A DNA stretch of 64,000 nt. Source: Cognatilysobacter xinjiangensis (GTDB lineage Bacteria > Pseudomonadota > Gammaproteobacteria > Xanthomonadales > Xanthomonadaceae). The notes beneath the pieces were generated by a model that did no database searches, was not told the DNA's origin, and saw only the letters and a program-made list of their open reading frames with translations. A program made the position numbers and the translations under genes. Location of the stretch: positions 1,054,001 through 1,118,000 of the forward strand of contig NZ_BMXY01000001.1 of assembly GCF_014651995.1 (NCBI RefSeq). Reading direction: 5' to 3'. Positions 11,590 to 22,480 of the stretch are shown piece after piece; the stretch's first letter is position 1, and every line of letters starts with the position of its first letter.

Positions 11590-12225
11590 ATGAAGACCGT
11601 CCGCACCCTGCTCTGCGTCGCGCTCGTCGCGTCGCTCGCCGCCTGCCAGCAGAAGGCACCCGACACCGCGACGGCGACGCCGCAGGAGGATCCGGGGCTG
11701 ATCGCGCGCAACGTCGAAGCGGCGATGGACAAGGGTCGCGAGAAGCTCGCGACCGAGAACATCACCATCAGCAACGACGGCCAGGGCAAGGCCGAGATCA
11801 CGCCGCAGGGCGACCTGCTGATCGAAGGCCGCAAGGTCGAGATCGACGAGGGCCAGCGCCGCCTGCTGCTCGATTACCGCAACGAGGTCTCGGCCATCGC
11901 ATCGGCCGGCATGGACGTCGGGACGGAGGGCGCCAAGCTCGCCACCAAGGCGGTGACCGAGGCCATCGGCGGCATCTTCAGCGGCAAGCCCGAGGAGATC
12001 GAAGCCCGCATCGAGGCGCAGGCGCAGGGCATCAAGGACAAGGCCCGCGCACTCTGCGACCGCCTGCCGCGCCTCTACGCGGCGCAGCAGAAGGTCGCCG
12101 CCGGCGTGCCCGACTTCGCGCCCTATGCCCGCATGACGCCGGACGACATCGACGACTGCCGCCGCGACATCGACAAGGACCTGCCCGGCAAGACCGAGGC
12201 CGAGGCCGCCGCGAACGCCGAGTAA
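11590..12225 (+). CDS. DUF2884 (YggN-like) lipoprotein, second copy
   Basis: A 211-residue paralogue of the preceding protein, sharing KAEITPQGDLLIEGRKVEI and QRRLLLDYRNEV. It differs in its export signal: residues 1-19 end in LAAC, a lipobox with C19 as the lipidated residue, so it should be membrane-anchored. The ATG at 11590 is preferred over an upstream in-frame start because GGAG is well placed before it and the signal peptide starts there. Fourteen residues into the mature part begins a negatively charged helix. The gene closes the operon; a hairpin follows at 12258-12290. Function unknown. Confidence 0.82.
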   Translation: MKTVRTLLCVALVASLAACQQKAPDTATATPQEDPGLIARNVEAAMDKGREKLATENITISNDGQGKAEITPQGDLLIEGRKVEIDEGQRRLLLDYRNEVSAIASAGMDVGTEGAKLATKAVTEAIGGIFSGKPEEIEARIEAQAQGIKDKARALCDRLPRLYAAQQKVAAGVPDFAPYARMTPDDIDDCRRDIDKDLPGKTEAEAAANAE

Positions 12226-12257
12226 CGGCGACGCCGACGCGGCGACGTACCGACTTT

Positions 12258-12290
12258 CGGGCGCATCGGCATCCCCGGCCGCTGCGCCCG
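12258..12290. terminator. Candidate bidirectional terminator between the DUF2884 operon and fumC
   Basis: Perfect 8-base arms CGGGCGCA (12258-12265) and TGCGCCCG (12283-12290) with a 17-base loop lie in the 73-base convergent gap. A weak T-rich run (CCTCTTT) follows on the plus strand. The loop is long and the T-run poor, so the call is tentative. Confidence 0.38.
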
Positions 12291-12298
12291 CCTCTTTG

Positions 12299-13708
12299 TC
12301 AGCCGCCGCCCGACATGCCTTCGCGGATGCCGCCTTCCGTGAGCGCCGCGGGATCGAGCAGCCGACGCAACCGGTCGCGCGGCATGCCGGTCTCCTCGGC
12401 GGCGACGTCCAGCACCGGCCGCCCTTCCTTGTAGGCGCGTTTGGCGATGGCCGCCGCCTTCTCGTAGCCGATCACCGGATTCAGTGCGGTGACCAGGATC
12501 GGATTGCGGTCCAGTGCCTCGCGCACGCGGTCGCGGCGCACCTCCAGTCCGGCGATGGCGCGGTCCGCCAGCAGGCGCGTCACGTTGGACAGCAGGCCGA
12601 TCGAATCCAGCAGGTCGTAGGCGATCAGCGGCAGCATCACGTTGAGCTGGAAATTGCCGCTCTGGCCCGCGACGGTGATCGCGGTGTGGTGCCCCATCAC
12701 CTGCGCGCAGACCATCGCGACCGCTTCCGGAATCACCGGATTCACCTTGCCCGGCATGATGGAGCTGCCCGGCTGCAGCGCCGGCAGTTCGATCTCACCG
12801 AGGCCGGCGAGCGGGCCGGAATTCATCCAGCGCAGGTCGTTGGCGATCTTCATCAGCGCGACGGCCAGCGCATTGAGCTGGCCCGACAGCTCCACCGCGT
12901 CGTCCTGCGATGCGATGCCCTCGAAGCGGTCGGCGGCCGGCTCGAAGCGAACGCCCGCGCGCCGGCCGACCGCCTTCGCCATCTGCTCGCCGAAGCGCGG
13001 ATGCGCATTGATGCCCGTGCCCACGGCGGTGCCGCCGATCGGCAGGCGCCGCAGGCGCACGAGCGCGTCCTCGATGCGCATGCGCGCCGAATCCAGCTGC
13101 GAGGCCCAGGCGCCGAACTCCTGCGCGAAGCTCACCGGCATCGCATCCATCAGGTGCGTGCGGCCGGTCTTGGTGTATTTCGCCAGCGAACGGCCCTTCC
13201 TGGTGATCGTGGCCTGCAGGTGCTTGAGCGCCGGCAGCAAGTCGCGGGCGCAGGCGACGGTGGCCGACACGCGGATGGCAGTCGGGATGACGTCGTTCGA
13301 GCTCTGCCCGAGGTTGACGTGATCGTTCGGATGCACGCGCCGGCGGCTGTTCGACGCCAGGTGCGCGATCACCTCGTTGGCGTTCATGTTGCTCGACGTG
13401 CCGGAGCCGGTCTGGAACACGTCGATCGGGAAATGCGCGTCGAACTCGCCGTCGGCCACGCGCTGGCCCGCCTCGACGATCGCCTTCGCCACCGCCGCGT
13501 CCAGTAGCTTCAGCCGCCCGTTGACCTCGGCGGCCGAGGCCTTGATCAGCCCGAGCGCCTCGATGAAGCCGCGCGGCATCGGCTGGCCGGAGATCGGGAA
13601 GTTCTCGACGGCGCGCTGCGTCTGCGCGCCCCAGAGCGCGTCGGAGGGCACCTGCAGCTCGCCCATGCTGTCGTGTTCGATGCGGACCTGCGCGTCGTTC
13701 CGGACCAT
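12299..13708 (-). CDS. fumC: Class II fumarate hydratase
   Basis: The 469-residue enzyme interconverts fumarate and L-malate in the citric acid cycle as a cofactor-free, oxygen-stable homotetramer. It shows the superfamily signature [11 protein letters not shown] with the mobile catalytic loop, the [14 protein letters not shown] substrate-binding motif and [11 protein letters not shown]. The start ATG at 13708 has a strong AGGAGG site and gives the normal family length. A related but distinct enzyme, aspartase or argininosuccinate lyase, is less likely given the fumarase-type [10 protein letters not shown] sequence. The gene is divergent from purB, another member of the same superfamily. Confidence 0.95.
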   Translation of the reverse strand: MVRNDAQVRIEHDSMGELQVPSDALWGAQTQRAVENFPISGQPMPRGFIEALGLIKASAAEVNGRLKLLDAAVAKAIVEAGQRVADGEFDAHFPIDVFQTGSGTSSNMNANEVIAHLASNSRRRVHPNDHVNLGQSSNDVIPTAIRVSATVACARDLLPALKHLQATITRKGRSLAKYTKTGRTHLMDAMPVSFAQEFGAWASQLDSARMRIEDALVRLRRLPIGGTAVGTGINAHPRFGEQMAKAVGRRAGVRFEPAADRFEGIASQDDAVELSGQLNALAVALMKIANDLRWMNSGPLAGLGEIELPALQPGSSIMPGKVNPVIPEAVAMVCAQVMGHHTAITVAGQSGNFQLNVMLPLIAYDLLDSIGLLSNVTRLLADRAIAGLEVRRDRVREALDRNPILVTALNPVIGYEKAAAIAKRAYKEGRPVLDVAAEETGMPRDRLRRLLDPAALTEGGIREGMSGGG

Positions 13709-13783
13709 CGTCGCCTCCTGTTGATCGCGCGAGCCTACGCCGCCTCGCGTCAACGCGCGGCGGCCGCCGGACGCGGGCGGTAA

Positions 13784-15189
<1,406 letters not shown>

Positions 15190-15190
<1 letters not shown>

Positions 15191-16074
15191 TGCGCCTCCA
15201 TGCCGCTGCGCTGCTCGCGCTGTTGCCATTGTCCGCCTGCGCGACGACGCCCCGAGCCGCGGCGGACACGCGCTGCGCGGACGACGCCGGCTGGAACGAC
15301 CCCTCGCCGCCGCGCCACGTGTACGGCGGCACCTGGTACGTCGGAACCTGCGGTATCGCGGCATTGCTCGTCACCGGGCCTGACGGGCACGTGCTGATCG
15401 ACGCGGGTACGGAGAAATCCGCGCCTCTGGTCGAAGCCAACATCCGCGCCGCCGGCTTCCGTGTCGAGGACATCCGCGCCATCGTCGGCTCGCATGCGCA
15501 TGGCGACCATGCCGGCGGCATCGCCCGCCTGCAGCGCGCGTCGGGCGCGACGGTGCGGGCCCGCACGCCGGCGGTCGGCGTGCTGTCGAGCGGCCGGGCC
15601 GACCGCACCGATCCGCAGTTCCTGACGCTCGATGCCTTTCCCGCAGTGGCGAACGTCGTACCACTGGACGACGGTGGCCACGTCCGCGTCGGCAGCATCG
15701 AGCTCGTCGCCCATGCCACGCCGGGCCACACGCCCGGCGGCACCAGCTGGACCTGGCGCGAATGCGAGGGCGGCCGCTGCGTCGACATGGCCTACGTCGA
15801 CAGCCTCACCGCGATATCGGACGACGTGTACCGCTACTCCGACGACGCCGCGCACCCGGGCGCTCTCGCCGCATTCCGTGCGACCTTCGACACCGTCGCC
15901 GCGCTGCCCTGCGATGTGCTGATCACACCGCATCCGTCCGCCAGCGGGCTATGGGCGCGGCTAGGCCCCGGCGCAACACGGCCGCTCGAATCCGACGATG
16001 CATGCCGCGCCTACGCCGGCGCCGGCAGACTGCGCCTCGAAGAACGCCTGCAGAAGGAAGCCGCCGCGAAATGA
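15190..16074 (+). CDS. Subclass B3 metallo-beta-lactamase-like lipoprotein
   Basis: A 294-residue protein with a lipobox (LSAC, C17) and a metallo-beta-lactamase fold. All subclass B3 zinc ligands are visible: H102, H104, D106 and H107 in [11 protein letters not shown]180 in TPGHTPGG and H248 in TPHPS. The segment [11 protein letters not shown] with S205, and [11 protein letters not shown], match L1-like B3 enzymes and lack the B1 zinc cysteine. Hydrolysis of beta-lactams in the periplasm is therefore plausible, although many environmental B3-like proteins have untested or weak activity. It is embedded between purB (1-base overlap) and roxA (4-base overlap), which points to a stable chromosomal gene rather than a recent acquisition. 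Confidence 0.88.
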
Positions 16075-17246
16075 TCGAGATCGACGCCCGCCGCAAGCCG
16101 CCGCTGGGCATGGCGCCCGCGCGCTTCCTGCGCGAGTTCTGGCAGAAGAAGCCGCTGCTCATCCGCAACGCGTTTCCGGATTTCGTCACGCCGATCGAGC
16201 CCGAGGACCTCGCCGGTCTCGCCTGCGAGGAACTCGCGCTCTCGCGCATCATCGAGCACGACCGCGCGAGCGACCGCTACACGCTGCGCACCGGCCCGTT
16301 CGCCGAGGACGACTTTCCCGGCATGCCCGACCACGACTGGACGTTGCTGGTGCAGGACGTCGACAAGTGGGACGGCGACGTGGCGGCGATCCTGTCGCGC
16401 TTCGGCTTCCTGCCGCGCTGGCGCATCGACGACGTCATGATCTCCTTCGCCGCGACCGGCGGCTCGGTGGGCGCGCATGTCGACCAGTACGACGTGTTCC
16501 TGCTGCAGGCCAAGGGCCACCGCCGCTGGCAGATCGACGCCTCGGAGAATCCGCCGCTGGATTTCCGCGACGATGCGGAGATCAGGCTGCTGCGCAAGTT
16601 CACCCCGACCCACGAATGGGTGCTCGCGCCCGGCGACATGCTCTACCTCCCGCCCGGTGTGCCGCACCATGGCGTCGCGGAGGATCCGTGCCTGACCTTC
16701 AGTGTCGGCATGCGTGCGCCCTCCGCCGCCGAACTGCTCGGCGACTTCGTCGACACGCTCGCCGCCGGCGCCGACGAGACGCTGCGCTACCGCGATCCCG
16801 ACCTGACGCCCGCGCGCGATCCCAACGAGATCGACGACGAGGCGATGCGCCGCGCCATCGAAGCGCTCAATGCCCTGCGCATGAACGACCAGGACCGGCT
16901 GACGGACTGGTTCGGGCGCTTCGTCACCACCTATCGAAGCGGCGGCATCGTGGCCGCTTCGCCCGAGCCGCTGGACACGGCGACGCTCGAGTCCGCGCTG
17001 TCGCGGGGCGCCGTACTGCATCGCAATCCCTTCTCGCGCGTGGCCTGGCGCCGGCTCTCGCGCGGCGCCGCGCTGTTCGTCGCGGGCCAGTCCTACCCGA
17101 TGCCCGTGGCCGACGCACGCCGCCTGGCCGCCGCGACCGAGATCGACCTCGGGGCGTACGCACGCCTGGGCGCCGGTGCACGCGCCGCGGTCGTCGATCT
17201 GGCGGGCGCCGGGCACTATCAGGCCGGCGGGGACGAAGAGGAATGA
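16071..17246 (+). CDS. roxA: Cupin ribosomal oxygenase, 50S protein L16 arginine hydroxylase
   Basis: The 391-residue protein matches the YcfD/RoxA family of Fe(II)- and 2-oxoglutarate-dependent JmjC oxygenases, which hydroxylate an arginine of ribosomal protein L16. The iron-binding triad is visible as H136 and D138 ([13 protein letters not shown]) with H199 in the GVPHHG segment. A helical dimerisation region (about 225-300) and a C-terminal winged-helix-like domain (about 310-391) follow. It is translationally coupled on both sides, to the lactamase-like gene and the GNAT gene. Confidence 0.92.
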   Translation: MIEIDARRKPPLGMAPARFLREFWQKKPLLIRNAFPDFVTPIEPEDLAGLACEELALSRIIEHDRASDRYTLRTGPFAEDDFPGMPDHDWTLLVQDVDKWDGDVAAILSRFGFLPRWRIDDVMISFAATGGSVGAHVDQYDVFLLQAKGHRRWQIDASENPPLDFRDDAEIRLLRKFTPTHEWVLAPGDMLYLPPGVPHHGVAEDPCLTFSVGMRAPSAAELLGDFVDTLAAGADETLRYRDPDLTPARDPNEIDDEAMRRAIEALNALRMNDQDRLTDWFGRFVTTYRSGGIVAASPEPLDTATLESALSRGAVLHRNPFSRVAWRRLSRGAALFVAGQSYPMPVADARRLAAATEIDLGAYARLGAGARAAVVDLAGAGHYQAGGDEEE

Positions 17247-18142
17247 GCACGGACTGGCACGTCGGGATCGTCGAGTACGGCACGGCGCTGCCCGAGCTGC
17301 GTGCCGTCCGCGACGTCGTCTTCGTCGAGGAACAGGGCGTGCCCGTCGACATCGAGCGCGACGCGATCGACGCCGCCTGCACGCATGTACTCGCGCGCGA
17401 CGCGGGCGGCCGGCCCATCGGCGCGGGCCGCCTCGCGCCCGACGGCAAGATCGGCCGGATGGCCGTGCTGCGCGACTGGCGCGGACGTGGCGTCGGCCGT
17501 GCGCTGCTGCTGCAACTCGTGGAGGCGGCGCGCGCCGCGGACCTGCGCGAGCTGTTCCTGCATGCGCAGGTCGATGCCGAGCGCTTCTACGCCGCCGAGG
17601 GGTTCCTGCCCGTCGGCGAACGCTTCGAGGAAGCCGGCATCCAGCATCAGGCCATGAGGCGCGTGCTCGGGCACCCCGCGGCGGTCGAGACCGCCGTGCA
17701 GGCGGCCGCGGCCACGATCGGCATCGTGGCCAATACGCGTCGGGCCCTGATGGTTTACAGCCGTGAGATGGATCCCGGCCTGCTCGACCAGCCCGACGTG
17801 CTGGCCGCGCTGCGCCGCCTCGCCACCCGCGGCGGCGAGATCCGCCTTCTGCTGCAGGACGTCGCCGGCCCGCAGCGCGCGCATGCACCGTTGATCGCGC
17901 TGGCCCAGCGACTGCCCTCCGCCTTCTCGGTGCGGGTCATCGAGGAGCCGGTCGACCTCACCTACCCGTCCGCCTTCGTGGCCGGGGATACCGGCGGCTG
18001 GTATTTCCGCCCCCTCGGTCACCGACTCGACGGCGAGACGCAGCTGGACGGAGCGGCGCGCATGCGCCAGTTGCGCACCGTGTTCGACGGTGCATGGGAA
18101 CGGGCACGTCCGGCGAGCGAGCTGAGGGCGCTCGGCATCTGA
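17243..18142 (+). CDS. GNAT acetyltransferase with an extra C-terminal domain
   Basis: Residues 1-140 of this 299-residue protein form a GNAT N-acetyltransferase with the acetyl-CoA loop RGRGVGRA and a C-terminal QHQAMRRVL segment like ElaA-type proteins. Residues 150-299 form a second, non-GNAT domain with alternating strands and helices (IGIVANTRRALMVYSREMDP and a DGAARMRQLRTVFDGAWERA end) that recalls phospholipase-D-like folds. No HKD motif is seen, so it would be inactive as such. The acceptor substrate is unknown. It is the last gene of the purB run, with a 4-base overlap to roxA. Confidence 0.83.
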   Translation: MSTDWHVGIVEYGTALPELRAVRDVVFVEEQGVPVDIERDAIDAACTHVLARDAGGRPIGAGRLAPDGKIGRMAVLRDWRGRGVGRALLLQLVEAARAADLRELFLHAQVDAERFYAAEGFLPVGERFEEAGIQHQAMRRVLGHPAAVETAVQAAAATIGIVANTRRALMVYSREMDPGLLDQPDVLAALRRLATRGGEIRLLLQDVAGPQRAHAPLIALAQRLPSAFSVRVIEEPVDLTYPSAFVAGDTGGWYFRPLGHRLDGETQLDGAARMRQLRTVFDGAWERARPASELRALGI

Positions 18143-18192
18143 GATGCACGCAGCGTGACGGTGCGTTCGGGCGCGACACCCGATCGTCCCGC

Positions 18193-18198
18193 TATAAT
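18193..18198 (+). promoter_or_regulatory. -10 box upstream of sucA
   Basis: A perfect TATAAT lies 103 bases before the sucA start, in the 158-base gap after the GNAT gene. No good -35 box is found at the usual distance, so an activator may be needed, or the match may be chance. Confidence 0.4.
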
Positions 18199-18300
18199 TC
18201 AGGTTCTTTGGCGCCCGTACTCGGTTACGAAGGCCACGCGGTGTTCGCGCAGGGCCCAGGGCGTCCCGCCTCTCTCCCAACGAGATTTCCCACCGCCATC

Positions 18301-21132
18301 GTGGACAGCCTCCTGAAGCAGTTTGCCCAGTCCTCCCAGCTCGGCGCCAATGCCGCCTACGTGGAGGAGCTGTACGAGCAGTACCTGGTCGCGCCGGACA
18401 GCGTCGATCCGAAATGGAAGGCCTACTTCGATGGCGTGAAGAACGGCTCGACCGCGGAAATCCCGCATTCGGCCGTCATCGAGTCGATCGCCGAGGCCGG
18501 CCGCCAGGCCGCGCGCGGCATGGTCGCCTCGGGTGGCACCGAGGCCGGCGACGAACGCCAGCGCGCGGTCGGCAAGCTGATCATCGCCTACCGCTCGCGC
18601 GGCCATCTCGGCGCGAAGCTCGACCCGCTCGGCCTCGAGAAGGCCCCCGAGGCGCCCGACCTCGAGCTCGGGTTCCACGGCCTTTCCGAGCGCGACCTCG
18701 ACGCCGAGTTCAGCACCGGCGGCGTGGGCGGCAAGGACCGCATGAAGCTGCGCGACCTCGCCGCGCTGCTGAAGTCGACCTACACCGGCACCGTCGGCGC
18801 CGAGTTCATGCACATCGCCGAGGCCGACCAGCGCCGCTGGTTCTACGAGCGCATGGAAAAGGCGGGCGGCCGCTACGCGCGCAGCGCGGAGGACCGCAAG
18901 CGCGTGCTCGAGCGCCTGACGGCCGCCGACGGCCTGGAGCGCTACCTCGGCACCAAGTACGTAGGCCAGAAGCGCTTCTCGCTGGAAGGCGGCGACTCGC
19001 TGATCCCGCTGCTGGACGACATGATCCGCCGCGCCGGCTCGCAGGGCGCCAAGGAAGTGGTGATGGGCATGGCCCACCGCGGCCGCCTCAACGTGCTGGT
19101 CAATACCCTCGGCAAGCCGCCGCGCGACCTCTTCAACGAGTTCGAGGGCAAGTTCGAGCACGTGCACAACGACCTCGCCCACCAGGGCGACGTCAAGTAC
19201 CACATGGGTTTCTCGGCCGACGTCGCCACCCCCGGCGGCCCGGTGCACCTCGCGCTCGCGTTCAATCCGTCGCACCTCGAGATCGTCGACCCGGTGGTCG
19301 CCGGCAGCGCGCGCTCGCGCCAGAACCGCCGCGGCACCGACGGCCGCAAGCAGGTGCTGCCGATCCTGATGCACGGCGACGCCGCGTTCGCCGGCCAGGG
19401 CGTGGTGATGGAGCTGTTCCAGATGTCGCAGGCCCGCGGCTTCGCGGTCGGCGGCACGGTGCACATCGTCATCAACAACCAGGTGGGCTTCACCACCAGC
19501 GAGCGCCAGGACGCGCGTTCGACGCTGTACTGCACCGACGTCTCCAAGATGGTCGGCGCGCCGGTGTTGCACGTGAACGGCGACGACCCGGACGCGGTGC
19601 TGTTCTGCGGCGAGCTCGCGCTCGACTTCCGCAACACGTTCGGCAAGGACGTGGTGATCGACCTCGTCTGCTACCGCCGCCACGGCCACAACGAGGCGGA
19701 CGAGCCGGCGGCGACGCAGCCGCTGATGTACCAGGTGATCCGCAAGCACCCGACGCCGCGCGAAATGTACGGCAAGCGCCTGGTGGCCGACGGCGTGATC
19801 GCCGAGGGCGAGGTGCAGGCCATCGCCGACGCCTACCGCAACCGCCTGGACGCCGGCGAGGTCACCGCCGAGGTGGTCGACGTCACCGGGGACGAGTTCA
19901 CGCCGGACTGGTCGCGCTTCCTCACCGGCAAGCTCGCCGAGCCGGTGGACACGAGCTTCGACCATGCCAAGCTCGTCGACCTCGCCCGGGCGATCACGAC
20001 GATTCCGGAGCGCATCAAGCTGCATCCGCGCGTGGCCAAGATCTACGAGGACCGCCGCAAGATGACGGCCGGCGAGCTCGCGGGCGACTGGGGCTTCGCC
20101 GAGAACCTCGCGTACGCGACGTTGCTCAGCGAGGGCTACAAGCTTCGCCTGGTCGGTCAGGACTGTGGCCGCGGCACGTTCTTCCACCGCCACGCCATCC
20201 TCCACGAGCAGTCGACCGACGAGTACTACCTGCCGCTGCGCGAGCTGGTGTCGAACCCGAACGACGTCGCCATCATCGACTCGCTGCTGAGCGAGGAGGC
20301 GGTCATGGCGTTCGAGTACGGCTACTCGACCGCCGATCCCATGACGCTGGACATCTGGGAAGGCCAGTTCGGCGACTTCGCCAACGGCGCGCAGGTGGTG
20401 ATCGACCAGTTCCTGTCCTCCGGCGAGGCCAAGTGGGGCCGCCTGTGCGGGCTAGCGCTGTTCCTGCCGCATGGCTACGAGGGCCAGGGCCCCGAGCACA
20501 GCTCGGCACGCCTGGAGCGCTACCTGCAGCTCTGTGCTCTGGACAACATGGTCGTCTGCACGCCGACCACGCCGGCCCAGGCGTACCACATGATCCGCCG
20601 CCAGATGCTGATGCCGACGCGCAAGCCGCTCGTCGTCATGACGCCGAAGTCGCTGCTGCGCCACAAGCTCGCGGTGTCGTCGCTGGACGACCTCGCGGCC
20701 GGCGGCTTCCAGAAGCTGATCCCGGACACCGTCAGCACGCCGAAGAAGGCCAAGCGCGTGGTGCTCTGCGGCGGCAAGGTCTATTACGACCTGCTGGAAG
20801 ATGCGCAGAAGCGTGGCGCCGACGACGTGGCGATCATCCGCGTCGAGCAGCTCTACCCGTTCCCGCGTGCCGAGCTCAGGGCCGAACTCGCCAAGTACGC
20901 GACCAAGGACGTCGTCTGGTGCCAGGAAGAGCCGCAGAACCAGGGCGCCTGGTACCAGATCCGCCATCACCTGGTCGCCTGCCTGGGCGCGAAGCAGACG
21001 CTGCACTACGCGGGTCGCCTGCGCTCGCCGTCGCCCGCCGCCGGCCACTTCGCCGACCACGTGCGCGAGCAGCAGCAGCTGATCGCCGACGCGCTCGTCA
21101 ATCCGCTGACCGGCGAGGCCTGCGAGGAGTGA
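18301..21132 (+). CDS. sucA: 2-oxoglutarate dehydrogenase E1 component
   Basis: The 943-residue thiamine diphosphate enzyme decarboxylates 2-oxoglutarate and transfers the succinyl group to the lipoyl arm of SucB, in the citric acid cycle. The N-terminal segment SQLGANAAYVEELYEQYL is the typical E2-contact helix. The TPP-binding region GDAAFAGQGVV and the INNQVGFTTS motif are present, with the C-terminal transketolase-like domain near EGQGPEHSSARLERYLQL. The start is taken as the GTG at 18301, since family similarity begins there (VDSLLKQF). No ideal ribosome site precedes it, so the start is the uncertain part. It opens the operon sucA-sucB-lpd. Confidence 0.95.
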   Translation: MDSLLKQFAQSSQLGANAAYVEELYEQYLVAPDSVDPKWKAYFDGVKNGSTAEIPHSAVIESIAEAGRQAARGMVASGGTEAGDERQRAVGKLIIAYRSRGHLGAKLDPLGLEKAPEAPDLELGFHGLSERDLDAEFSTGGVGGKDRMKLRDLAALLKSTYTGTVGAEFMHIAEADQRRWFYERMEKAGGRYARSAEDRKRVLERLTAADGLERYLGTKYVGQKRFSLEGGDSLIPLLDDMIRRAGSQGAKEVVMGMAHRGRLNVLVNTLGKPPRDLFNEFEGKFEHVHNDLAHQGDVKYHMGFSADVATPGGPVHLALAFNPSHLEIVDPVVAGSARSRQNRRGTDGRKQVLPILMHGDAAFAGQGVVMELFQMSQARGFAVGGTVHIVINNQVGFTTSERQDARSTLYCTDVSKMVGAPVLHVNGDDPDAVLFCGELALDFRNTFGKDVVIDLVCYRRHGHNEADEPAATQPLMYQVIRKHPTPREMYGKRLVADGVIAEGEVQAIADAYRNRLDAGEVTAEVVDVTGDEFTPDWSRFLTGKLAEPVDTSFDHAKLVDLARAITTIPERIKLHPRVAKIYEDRRKMTAGELAGDWGFAENLAYATLLSEGYKLRLVGQDCGRGTFFHRHAILHEQSTDEYYLPLRELVSNPNDVAIIDSLLSEEAVMAFEYGYSTADPMTLDIWEGQFGDFANGAQVVIDQFLSSGEAKWGRLCGLALFLPHGYEGQGPEHSSARLERYLQLCALDNMVVCTPTTPAQAYHMIRRQMLMPTRKPLVVMTPKSLLRHKLAVSSLDDLAAGGFQKLIPDTVSTPKKAKRVVLCGGKVYYDLLEDAQKRGADDVAIIRVEQLYPFPRAELRAELAKYATKDVVWCQEEPQNQGAWYQIRHHLVACLGAKQTLHYAGRLRSPSPAAGHFADHVREQQQLIADALVNPLTGEACEE

Positions 21133-21190
21133 TCCCCGCGGCCCTGCCCACCCTTTTCGCCGTACCCAATTTCCTTAAGGACGCTTCTCC

Positions 21191-22420
21191 ATGAGCACCG
21201 AAATCAAGGTTCCCGTGCTGCCCGAGTCGGTCTCCGACGCCACCATCGCCACCTGGCACAAGAAGCCCGGCGACGCGGTCAAGCGCGACGAGAACCTCGT
21301 CGACCTCGAGACCGACAAGGTCGTGCTGGAAGTGCCCTCGCCCGTCGACGGCGTCCTGAAGGAGATCAAGTTCGACACCGGCGCGACGGTCAACAGCGAG
21401 CAGGTCATCGCAATCGTCGAGGCCGGCGCGGTTGCCGCCGCACCGGCCGCGGCCGCCGCGGAGTCGGCGTCCGACAAGGCGATCGACGCCAAGAACGATG
21501 CCGCGACCACCAACGAGGCGCAGCCGGTGATGCCGAAGTCGGCACCGCAGCAGCCCGCGCCGGGCGCCAACGCGCAGCTGCCGCCGGGCGCGCGCTTCGC
21601 CGCCGAGACCTCGGGCGTGAACGCGGCCGATGTCGCCGGTACCGGCCGCCGTGGCGCGGTCACCAAGGAAGACATCGTCAATTACGCGAAGTCCGGCGGC
21701 GTCGGTTCCGCGGGCGGCGCGCGCCCCGAGGAGCGCGTGCCGATGACGCGCATGCGCGCGCGCATCGCCGAGCGCCTGATGCAGTCCAAGAACTCCATCG
21801 CGATGCTGACCTCGTTCAACGAGGTCAACCTCGGCAAGGTGATGGAGATGCGCAAGGAGCTGCAGGACGATTTCGTCAAGGCCAACGGCATCAAGCTCGG
21901 CTTCATGAGCTTCTTCGCCAAGGCCGCGGCGAACGCGTTGCAGCGCCATCCGATCATCAATGCCTCGGTCGACGGCAACGACGTGATCTACCACGGCTAT
22001 GCCGACATCTCGATCGCCGTGTCCACCGATAAGGGCCTGGTGACGCCGGTGCTTCGCAACGTCGAGCGCATGTCGTTCGCCGACATCGAGAAGGGCATCG
22101 CCGACTACGCCAAGAAGGCGCGCGACGGCAAGCTCGGCCTCGACGACCTGCAGGGCGGCACGTTCACGATCACCAATGGCGGCACGTTCGGCTCGCTGAT
22201 GTCGACGCCGATCGTCAACCCGCCGCAGTCCGCGATCCTCGGCATGCACGCCATCAAGGAGCGCGCGATCGTCGAGAACGGCCAGGTGGTCGCCGCGCCG
22301 ATGATGTACATCGCGCTCTCCTACGACCACCGCATCATCGACGGCAAGGACGCGGTGCTGTTCCTGGTCGACATCAAGAACCAGCTCGAGAACCCGCACC
22401 GCATGCTGCTGGGCATGTAA
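21191..22420 (+). CDS. sucB: Dihydrolipoyl succinyltransferase (E2 of 2-oxoglutarate dehydrogenase)
   Basis: A 409-residue core subunit. It has an N-terminal lipoyl domain (about 1-78) with the lipoylated K43 in [10 protein letters not shown]. An Ala/Pro-rich linker follows, then the peripheral-subunit-binding domain (about 135-172, [14 protein letters not shown]) and the catalytic acyltransferase domain (about 180-409) with the active-site [13 protein letters not shown]. It moves the succinyl group to CoA. AAGGA precedes the ATG. The gene follows sucA by 58 bases. Confidence 0.96.
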   Translation: MSTEIKVPVLPESVSDATIATWHKKPGDAVKRDENLVDLETDKVVLEVPSPVDGVLKEIKFDTGATVNSEQVIAIVEAGAVAAAPAAAAAESASDKAIDAKNDAATTNEAQPVMPKSAPQQPAPGANAQLPPGARFAAETSGVNAADVAGTGRRGAVTKEDIVNYAKSGGVGSAGGARPEERVPMTRMRARIAERLMQSKNSIAMLTSFNEVNLGKVMEMRKELQDDFVKANGIKLGFMSFFAKAAANALQRHPIINASVDGNDVIYHGYADISIAVSTDKGLVTPVLRNVERMSFADIEKGIADYAKKARDGKLGLDDLQGGTFTITNGGTFGSLMSTPIVNPPQSAILGMHAIKERAIVENGQVVAAPMMYIALSYDHRIIDGKDAVLFLVDIKNQLENPHRMLLGM

Positions 22421-22428
22421 TGCCCGCC

Positions 22429-22450
22429 GGCCCCGCCCTCGCGCGGGGCC
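22429..22450 (+). other. Stem-loop between sucB and lpd
   Basis: GGCCCCGC (22429-22436) pairs perfectly with GCGGGGCC (22443-22450) around a 6-base loop. No T-run follows. In an intra-operon gap of 60 bases this may be a partial terminator or an mRNA-stabilising structure. Confidence 0.5.
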
Positions 22451-22480
22451 TCTGCATTAGGCGAACAAGGAATACCTGAG

